64,000 bases of DNA, taken from assembly GCF_022129445.1 (NCBI RefSeq), contig NZ_JADQAQ010000024.1, forward strand, positions 1 to 64,000, in the 5' to 3' direction. This DNA is from Photobacterium sp. Ph5. Its GTDB lineage: Bacteria; Pseudomonadota; Gammaproteobacteria; Enterobacterales; Vibrionaceae. Shown piece by piece: positions 58,288-64,000 of the stretch (the stretch's first letter is position 1; each line of letters opens with the position of its first letter). The position numbers were made by a program, and so were the translations under genes. The notes beneath the pieces are model-generated. The model was not told where the DNA came from, did no database searches, and was given only the letters and a program-made list of their open reading frames with translations.

Positions 58288-59166
58288 ATGGAAGCAATAA
58301 CATTCAAGCTTGCTGAATTAGAACTAGCGGGACTGGCCAATTTCTCATTATCGTCGCCGTTAGAGAATAACAAACCCGTGTTGTTATTTATTCATGGTTG
58401 GCAAGATAATGCTGCGACGTTTTCATCACTTTGGCAACGACTAGAGAAAGATTTTAATATTGTTGCCATTGATTTACCTGGACATGGTTTATCACATTCT
58501 CGAAGTGGGGATAATTATTATCACTTTTTCGATTATATTGATGATTTACACCAAGTCATTATGCAGCTTCCTGCTACGCGCGTGTGTCTTGTTGGTCACT
58601 CATTAGGTGCGATTATTGCCAGTTGTTATAGCGCTGCTTATCCTCAATCAATAGATAAGTTGGTATTAATTGAAGGCTTGTCGCCATTAGTGGAAGAGGC
58701 CGAACAAACGGTTGAGCGATTAAAGAGTGGGATTAAAAGTCGACAGCAATACCGTAAAAGTTCTAAACGCCGTAAAGCAAGAGCAATGAGTTCTTTTACT
58801 GAAGCATTACGATTACGTGCCAATGTAAATGACTTACCCATGACATGTTTAGAGCCTGTTGTGAAGCGAGCAACGGTTAAGCGTAACGGGTTGTGGTACT
58901 GGCGGCATGACCATCGTCTACGTTGTGAATCGCTCTACCGGATGACACCACAACAAGCGCAAGCCATTATGTCGTCGATAGAAGCACCCATTTATTCGAT
59001 TGTAGGAAGTCATGGATTTCCTCAACTGCGTGATGATTCGCTGGATAAATACAAGCTTCAACAGTTTTCACAGGTAGTGATTGTCGGGGGACATCATTGC
59101 CATTTAGAACAGCCAGATACAGTATCGAATTGTATTAAGGCTTTTATTTCCCTCGAGAGAGATTAA
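58288..59166 (+). CDS. Alpha/beta-hydrolase of unknown substrate
   Basis: The 292-residue cytoplasmic protein has LFIHGWQDNAATF (oxyanion region, 33-45), the nucleophile Ser105 in GHSLGA, and a C-terminal GGHHCHLEQP with the catalytic His. A cap region at about 145-185 is unusually basic (KSRQQYRKSSKRRKARAMSS), which may contact a charged partner. Position between slp and fadD suggests lipid or acyl-ester chemistry, but that is inference. It is probably co-transcribed with slp. Confidence 0.88.
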   Translation: MEAITFKLAELELAGLANFSLSSPLENNKPVLLFIHGWQDNAATFSSLWQRLEKDFNIVAIDLPGHGLSHSRSGDNYYHFFDYIDDLHQVIMQLPATRVCLVGHSLGAIIASCYSAAYPQSIDKLVLIEGLSPLVEEAEQTVERLKSGIKSRQQYRKSSKRRKARAMSSFTEALRLRANVNDLPMTCLEPVVKRATVKRNGLWYWRHDHRLRCESLYRMTPQQAQAIMSSIEAPIYSIVGSHGFPQLRDDSLDKYKLQQFSQVVIVGGHHCHLEQPDTVSNCIKAFISLERD

Positions 59167-59340
59167 TCTTCGCTTTTCAATGAGTAAGTTCAAAGTTTCT
59201 ACTCAGCTAATTTGGCAAGATGTTAATTATAAGTTAAATGTACTGTATTGAGATATAAACGCTTGTTTGATTTATACGTACAGTATTTACCTGTATCGCT
59301 GTATAGGTATTAAAGCAGTCTAATAATAAGGAGAATGCGA

Positions 59341-61023
59341 GTGGATAAGGTTTGGCTTAGCCGCTATCCGAATGATGTACCGGCTGAAATTAATCCGGAT
59401 GCATATTCATCATTAGTTGATATGTTTGAACAGTCAGTACGCAAATATGCTGATCAAACCGCTTTCATCAATATGGGACAAGTTATGACCTTCCGTAAAT
59501 TGGAAGAGCGTAGCCGTGCCTTTGCAGCTTACCTTCAAAATGAATTGAAGCTACAAAAAGGTGACCGTGTTGCTGTAATGATGCCAAACTTACTGCAATA
59601 TCCTATCGCGTTATTCGGTATTTTACGTGCAGGTTGTGTTGTGGTTAACGTAAACCCGTTATACACCCCACGAGAGTTAGAGCACCAATTAAATGATTCT
59701 GGCGCAAAAGCGATTGTTATTGTGTCTAACTTTGCTCATACCCTTGAAGCCGTTGTTAAAAATACATGTGTTAAAAATGTGATTTTAACCAGCCTTGGCG
59801 ATCAGTTGTCTCGCCCTAAAGGGACTTTGGTTAATTTCGTTGTTAAATATATTAAAAAAATGGTGCCTAAGTACCATTTACCACATGCGACTTCAATGCG
59901 TATCGCACTGCGTAAAGGGCGTCGAATGCAATATGTTAAGCCGTATATTACTGGCGATGACATGGCTTTCTTACAGTACACTGGTGGTACAACAGGTGTC
60001 GCGAAAGGCGCTATCTTATCGCACCATAATATGGTGTCGAACGTCATGCAGGCGAAAGGTGCGTATGGTCCAGTACTGACCGAAGGTCGTGAGTTAATTG
60101 TTACGGCATTACCGCTTTATCATGTGTTTGCATTAACAGTAAACTGCTTGTTATTAATGGAGATGGGTGGTCAAAATTTATTGATCACGAATCCTCGTGA
60201 TATTCCTACTTTTGTTAAAGAGCTTCAACGTTACCAATTCACTGCTATCACAGGTGTAAATACGTTATTCAATGCACTTATTAATAACGAAGAGTTCCAA
60301 GGATTAGATTTTAGCAACTTACGTCTTTCTGTCGGTGGCGGTATGGCTGTTCAGCGCGCTGTTGCAGAAAAATGGCAAAATATCACAGGTAACTACCTTC
60401 TTGAAGGTTACGGTCTAACAGAGTGTTCACCATTGGTGGCTGCTTATCCTTACGATCTGACAGAATACAACGGTTCTATTGGCTTACCTGTACCTTCAAC
60501 AGAAGTTCGTATGGTCGATGATGAAGGTAATATTGTTGGTGTTGATGGTATTGGCGAATTACAAGTTCGTGGCCCTCAGGTAATGAAAGGCTACTGGCAA
60601 CACCCTGAAGCAACCAAAGAAGTGTTAACTGATGATGGTTGGTTATCAACAGGTGATATTGTTAAATTTGATGATGACGGCTTCTTGCATATTGTTGATC
60701 GTAAGAAAGACATGATCTTAGTCTCTGGATTTAATGTTTATCCGAATGAGATTGAAGATGTCGTTGCATTACACGATAAAGTGCTTGAAGTTGCCGCTAT
60801 TGGTCAAGCTCATGAAGTATCAGGTGAAGTGGTGAAGCTTTGTGTTGTTAAACGCGATCAGAGCCTAACAAAAGATGAGTTAATCGCTCATTGTCGCCAG
60901 CACTTAACAGGTTATAAGATACCAAAAGTTGTTGAATTTATGGACGACTTGCCAAAAACTAATGTCGGCAAGATCCTACGTCGTGTATTGCGTGAAGAGT
61001 CTGATAAAAAAGCACAACAATAA
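59341..61023 (+). CDS. fadD: Long-chain fatty acid-CoA ligase
   Basis: Activates long-chain fatty acids to acyl-CoA at the inner membrane, coupling uptake through FadL to beta-oxidation. The GTG at 59341 gives 560 residues (E. coli 561) and [10 protein letters not shown]. It is preferred over an ATG at 59335 because AAGGAG at 59328-59333 is too close to the ATG but 7 nt from the GTG. The AMP-binding motif [18 protein letters not shown], and [23 protein letters not shown] with the catalytic Lys motif [10 protein letters not shown] near the C-terminus are intact. Confidence 0.97.
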   Translation: MDKVWLSRYPNDVPAEINPDAYSSLVDMFEQSVRKYADQTAFINMGQVMTFRKLEERSRAFAAYLQNELKLQKGDRVAVMMPNLLQYPIALFGILRAGCVVVNVNPLYTPRELEHQLNDSGAKAIVIVSNFAHTLEAVVKNTCVKNVILTSLGDQLSRPKGTLVNFVVKYIKKMVPKYHLPHATSMRIALRKGRRMQYVKPYITGDDMAFLQYTGGTTGVAKGAILSHHNMVSNVMQAKGAYGPVLTEGRELIVTALPLYHVFALTVNCLLLMEMGGQNLLITNPRDIPTFVKELQRYQFTAITGVNTLFNALINNEEFQGLDFSNLRLSVGGGMAVQRAVAEKWQNITGNYLLEGYGLTECSPLVAAYPYDLTEYNGSIGLPVPSTEVRMVDDEGNIVGVDGIGELQVRGPQVMKGYWQHPEATKEVLTDDGWLSTGDIVKFDDDGFLHIVDRKKDMILVSGFNVYPNEIEDVVALHDKVLEVAAIGQAHEVSGEVVKLCVVKRDQSLTKDELIAHCRQHLTGYKIPKVVEFMDDLPKTNVGKILRRVLREESDKKAQQ

Positions 61024-61103
61024 ACGTTGTTAATCACTGTTAAGTAAAAAAACTCGTCATCACGTGATGATAAGTTTGCTTGAACAACAGAGCGCGATAT
61101 TAT

Positions 61104-61131
61104 AAATGCCGGCAACTAGCCGGCATTTTAT
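61104..61131 (+). terminator. Terminator of fadD
   Basis: AATGCCGGC/GCCGGCATT perfect stem with loop AACTA and a T-run. A separate palindrome TCATCACGTGATGA at 61057-61070 precedes it. Confidence 0.88.
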
Positions 61132-61181
61132 TAACTTTATTTTTATGAGCGTGACAACCGCTCTTACCTAAAAGGTATTTT

Positions 61182-62309
61182 GTGAACTTCGATATAATTA
61201 CAACAACAGAGCAATTACGACTGCGTTGTGAATCCGCTAGAGCGCACTCTGCTGTCATGCTAGATACGGAATTTGTCCGTACTCGCACGTTATACCCGCG
61301 TTTAGGTTTGATTCAATTATTCGATGGTGAGCAGTTATCGTTAATTGATCCATTAGAGATTGATGACATGGAGCCGTTATGGGCACTGTTACGTGATCAA
61401 TCAGTGATTAAAGTACTTCATGCTTGTGGTGAAGATCTTGAAGTATTCCAGCACCATGCTGGTTGTTTACCGACGCCAATGTTTGATACTCAATTAATGG
61501 CAGCTTTCCTTGGGCATGGTATTTCAACAGGTTTTGGCGCATTAGTGAAAGAATACGTTGGTGTTGAGCTTGATAAAGGCGAAGCGCGTACTAATTGGCT
61601 TGCGCGTCCATTAACTGCAAAACAACTTGATTACGCAGCCGCAGATGTTTATTACTTAAAGCCGTTGTTTGAACGTTTGTTAGCTAAGGTGGAAGAGCGT
61701 GGCTATATGGAAGCATTACAACAAGAATGCCAATCTGTAATGCAACGTCGTATTAAGCCTGTTGATCCAGAAAAAGCATATATTGATATTAAAAACGCGT
61801 GGCAACTAAATCCACAGCAACTTGCGGTTTTGCAAAAAGTGGCAGCGTGGCGAGTACGTGAAGCGCAGAAACGTGATATTGCATTAAACTTCATTGTCAA
61901 AGAATTACATTTATGGAAACTAGCGCGTTTTAATATCAAATCACGGGCAGGGCTTGAGAAAGAAGGTTTTGAGTCAATGGAGATCCAACGTCACGGTAAC
62001 CGTTTATTGAAAATGGTACATGATTGCGATCGCATTGCAGCGCAAGATTATCCCGCGAAAATAGAGCGATTAGTTGATTTTCCACACTACAAGCAGATGG
62101 TCAAATACATCAAAGATGTGGTAACGGATGTTGAAAAAGAGACGGGCTTAGCGCCTGAGTTCTTAGCCTCTAAAAAACAGATCCACCAAGTGTTATCTTG
62201 GGCATGGAAATATCAACGTCGAGATGAAAAACGTCCAGAGATGTTGAAGAACTGGCGTCGTGATTTATTTGAGCAACGGGTATTAATGTTATTAGACGAA
62301 AAATCCTAA
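61182..62309 (+). CDS. rnd: Ribonuclease D
   Basis: 3'-5' exoribonuclease for tRNA 3'-end maturation and stable-RNA turnover. The 375 residues equal E. coli RNase D in length. Start is GTG at 61182 with AAAGGT upstream. DEDDy exonuclease motifs: Exo I LDTEFVRT (Asp28, Glu30), Exo II VLHACGEDLEVF, and Exo III DYAAADVYYL. One HRDC domain at about 205-290 follows, with a second, more divergent one to the C-terminus. fadD-rnd order is shared with E. coli. Confidence 0.97.
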   Translation: MNFDIITTTEQLRLRCESARAHSAVMLDTEFVRTRTLYPRLGLIQLFDGEQLSLIDPLEIDDMEPLWALLRDQSVIKVLHACGEDLEVFQHHAGCLPTPMFDTQLMAAFLGHGISTGFGALVKEYVGVELDKGEARTNWLARPLTAKQLDYAAADVYYLKPLFERLLAKVEERGYMEALQQECQSVMQRRIKPVDPEKAYIDIKNAWQLNPQQLAVLQKVAAWRVREAQKRDIALNFIVKELHLWKLARFNIKSRAGLEKEGFESMEIQRHGNRLLKMVHDCDRIAAQDYPAKIERLVDFPHYKQMVKYIKDVVTDVEKETGLAPEFLASKKQIHQVLSWAWKYQRRDEKRPEMLKNWRRDLFEQRVLMLLDEKS

Positions 62310-62335
62310 TTGCTTTATTACTACGTACTAGAAAA

Positions 62336-62363
62336 GAAAAAACCCGCTGTTGCGGGTTTTTCT
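62336..62363. terminator. Bidirectional terminator between rnd and minE
   Basis: AAAAACCCGC/GCGGGTTTTT stem-loop with flanking A- and T-runs. Confidence 0.92.
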
Positions 62364-62366
62364 TTC

Positions 62367-62630
62367 TTAACGATCTTCGTCAGGTAACGTGACGTTAAGT
62401 TCGAGTACGGATAAATCTTCCTCTTTATGATCAAGATTTACAGATACTTGATTTGGGTCAATTTGAACGTACTTACTGATCACATCTAAAATATCTTGCT
62501 TTAATTGAGGCAAGTAGGCTGGAGCCGGTTGTCCAGCACTACGACGTTCAGCGACGATAATCTGTAATCTTTCCTTTGCTACATTCGCTGTGGTTGTCTT
62601 TTTCGGGCGGAAAAACTCGAGCAGTGCCAT
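62367..62630 (-). CDS. minE: MinE, topological specificity factor of division-site selection
   Basis: The 87-residue protein has the N-terminal MinD-activating and membrane-binding segment ([30 protein letters not shown], given here by its start [10 protein letters not shown]) and the C-terminal dimerisation domain ([18 protein letters not shown]). MinE stimulates MinD ATPase, driving pole-to-pole oscillation that keeps MinC away from midcell. It is the last gene of minCDE, 6 bp after minD. Confidence 0.98.
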   Translation of the reverse strand: MALLEFFRPKKTTTANVAKERLQIIVAERRSAGQPAPAYLPQLKQDILDVISKYVQIDPNQVSVNLDHKEEDLSVLELNVTLPDEDR

Positions 62631-62636
62631 ATTACA

Positions 62637-63449
62637 TTAGCCTCCAAATAAGCGTTTTAGGAAGCCTTTCTTCTCTTCCTCTAAGAATTTAAATGGGCGA
62701 TCCTCTCCCAATAAACGAGCAACAGTATCTTCATAAGCAATACCAGCGTCAGATTCTTTATCGAAAATAACCGGTTCACCTTTGTTCGATGCGTTTAGTA
62801 CTGCTTGGCTTTCAGGAATAACACCTAAAAGAGGGATGTGTAAAATTTCTTCAACATCTTGAACGCTTAGCATTTCACCTTGAGTTACACGTGTTGGGTT
62901 GTAACGTGTTAGAAGAAGGTGTTGTTTTACTGCTTCTTTACCATCTTCTGCTCGACGAGATTTAGAATCTAGAATACCTAGAATACGATCAGAGTCACGA
63001 ACAGAAGAGACTTCAGGGTTCGTCGTTACAATCGCTTCATCAGCAAAGTAAAGTGCCATTAGAGCACCTGTTTCAATACCTGCCGGAGAGTCACAGATAA
63101 TGAAATCAAAGTTCATTTTATCCAAGTCATTTAAAACACGCTCAACGCCTTCACGAGAGAGTGCGTCTTTATCACGAGTCTGAGATGCAGGTAAAACAAA
63201 AAGGTTATCAACACGCTTATCTTTAATTAATGCTTGGTTCAGATTTGCTTCGCCATTAATCACGTTTACGAAGTCATAAACGACACGTCGTTCACACCCC
63301 ATAATGAGATCAAGGTTACGTAGACCAATATCAAAATCAATAACCGCCGTTTTTTTACCGCATAATGCTAGGCCAGATGCAATGGCTGCGCTTGAAGTTG
63401 TTTTACCAACGCCGCCTTTACCTGAAGTAACAACGATAATTCGTGCCAT
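62637..63449 (-). CDS. minD: MinD, septum-site determining ATPase
   Basis: The 270 residues equal E. coli MinD. The deviant Walker A motif GKGGVGKTT lies at 10-18 with its signature Lys11. The switch segments VIDFDIGLRNLD and FIICDSPAGIE follow, and the C-terminus ends in the amphipathic membrane-targeting helix FLKRLFGG. It recruits MinC to the membrane and oscillates under MinE. Confidence 0.98.
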   Translation of the reverse strand: MARIIVVTSGKGGVGKTTSSAAIASGLALCGKKTAVIDFDIGLRNLDLIMGCERRVVYDFVNVINGEANLNQALIKDKRVDNLFVLPASQTRDKDALSREGVERVLNDLDKMNFDFIICDSPAGIETGALMALYFADEAIVTTNPEVSSVRDSDRILGILDSKSRRAEDGKEAVKQHLLLTRYNPTRVTQGEMLSVQDVEEILHIPLLGVIPESQAVLNASNKGEPVIFDKESDAGIAYEDTVARLLGEDRPFKFLEEEKKGFLKRLFGG

Positions 63450-63472
63450 TTACTCAATTCCTTATTAAAACT

Positions 63473-64000
63473 TTATAAAGCCAGGTGCTCGATGCTAAGC
63501 GTATTATCAGCAATTGAAATTACGACACCTTTGCCCCAGAACTCATCCTGAATGTTATCACTTAGCCAGTAGTTTCCTGCAACTGAAATTAGTTCAGATT
63601 GCAAGTTCTGACAGAAAATTGTCGCTTCTGAGTCTCCGCTCGCACCCGCTAATGCACGACCACGTAACGTACCGTAAATATGAATGCAACCATCTGCAAT
63701 AATTTCAGCGCCCGCACTCACATGATTGAGAATGATAAGGTCACGATTTTTAGCATAAATCTGTTGACCAGAACGAACTGGAGTGCGAACGATCAGTGCG
63801 GATTCTCGACCTTGTACAGGCTGAGACGATGGTTCTACTTCAGTAGATTCTGCTGCTGTTTTTTCTTTCACCGTGCGTGCGGCATTCATAATAGCAAACC
63901 CAGCAGATTTTGCTTGATTTTGTAACGCTTGTTCTTTACAACCGCTGATACCTACAGGAATCATGCCCGCGTCGACAATTGCTGCTTTTAATTGCTCGAA
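63473..64000 (-). CDS. minC: MinC, septum inhibitor (5' end outside window)
   Basis: Blocks FtsZ polymerisation away from midcell. The visible 175 codons run open to the window edge (FEQLKAAIVDAGMIPVG at the edge), so the N-terminal FtsZ-inhibiting domain is only partly present; a start at 63964 would be an artefact of the edge. A flexible Thr/Glu/Gln-rich linker at about 47-75 of the visible part leads to the C-terminal right-handed beta-helix domain (VRSGQQIYAKNRDLIILNHVSAGAEI, GRALAG, IFCQNLQSELISVAGNY), which binds MinD and dimerises. The minD start is 23 bp downstream. Confidence 0.96.
   Translation of the reverse strand, partial: FEQLKAAIVDAGMIPVGISGCKEQALQNQAKSAGFAIMNAARTVKEKTAAESTEVEPSSQPVQGRESALIVRTPVRSGQQIYAKNRDLIILNHVSAGAEIIADGCIHIYGTLRGRALAGASGDSEATIFCQNLQSELISVAGNYWLSDNIQDEFWGKGVVISIADNTLSIEHLAL

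Overview
The window reads as chromosomal core sequence of a marine gammaproteobacterium of the Vibrionaceae, most likely Photobacterium. The evidence is a toxRS pair divergent from htpG, Vibrionaceae gene orders around fur/fldA/seqA/pgm and yoaA/tsaB/slp/fadD/rnd, chitin-sugar genes (nagB, nagE, GH20 chitobiase), AT-rich spacers, and protein lengths that track the E. coli orthologues closely. The species cannot be fixed from the sequence alone. Coding density is high and almost every gene can be assigned to a known family.

Layout. 1-170: the 3' end of a group II intron (domains V and VI) lying just beyond toxS. 191-1596: toxS and toxR (minus). 1791-7133: htpG, adk, hemH, gsk (plus). 7213-13360: asnB, a CPA2-type cation/proton antiporter, nagC, a nagA relic and nagB (minus). 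13617-19891: nagE, a lipoprotein chitobiase and glnS (plus). 19992-27469: a secreted Ntn hydrolase, fur, a DUF4442 protein, fldA, a DUF2788 membrane protein, ybfF, seqA, pgm and a DUF1853 protein. 27560-28672: ybfA and ybgI. 28758-40049: gltA divergent from the sdhCDAB-sucABCD operon. 40122-42179: a Tat-lipoprotein PhoX phosphatase. 42322-46355: znuBC divergent from znuA-mepM. 46620-49371: feoABC. 49439-54346: a HIT protein, a DUF924 protein, argS, yecM and purU. 54574-62309: yoaA, tsaB, a small hypothetical gene, slp, an alpha/beta hydrolase, fadD and rnd. 62367-64000: minE, minD and minC, the last cut by the window edge.

How the parts work together. GlcNAc and chitobiose use: chitobiase releases GlcNAc, NagE imports and phosphorylates it, NagB feeds it to glycolysis, and NagC with CRP probably controls the divergent nagB/nagE region. 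The deacetylase gene nagA, expected between nagB and nagC, survives only as an 86-codon relic whose catalytic Asp is now Asn, so this step must be supplied from elsewhere. Central metabolism: gltA and the sdh-suc operon cover most of the TCA cycle. Metal homeostasis: fur, feoABC with Fur-like and FNR-like sites, and znuABC with two near-perfect Zur palindromes; the peptidoglycan endopeptidase gene mepM follows znuA by 3 bp and so probably shares zinc control.

I found no clearly new multi-gene system. The best leads are the nagA relic, a structured and terminator-capped stretch upstream of glnS that looks like a small RNA or leader, the group II intron end beside toxRS, a 77-bp inverted-repeat element in the argS-yecM gap, a palindromic repeat against the ribosome binding site of the DUF2788 gene, and the znuA-mepM coupling.
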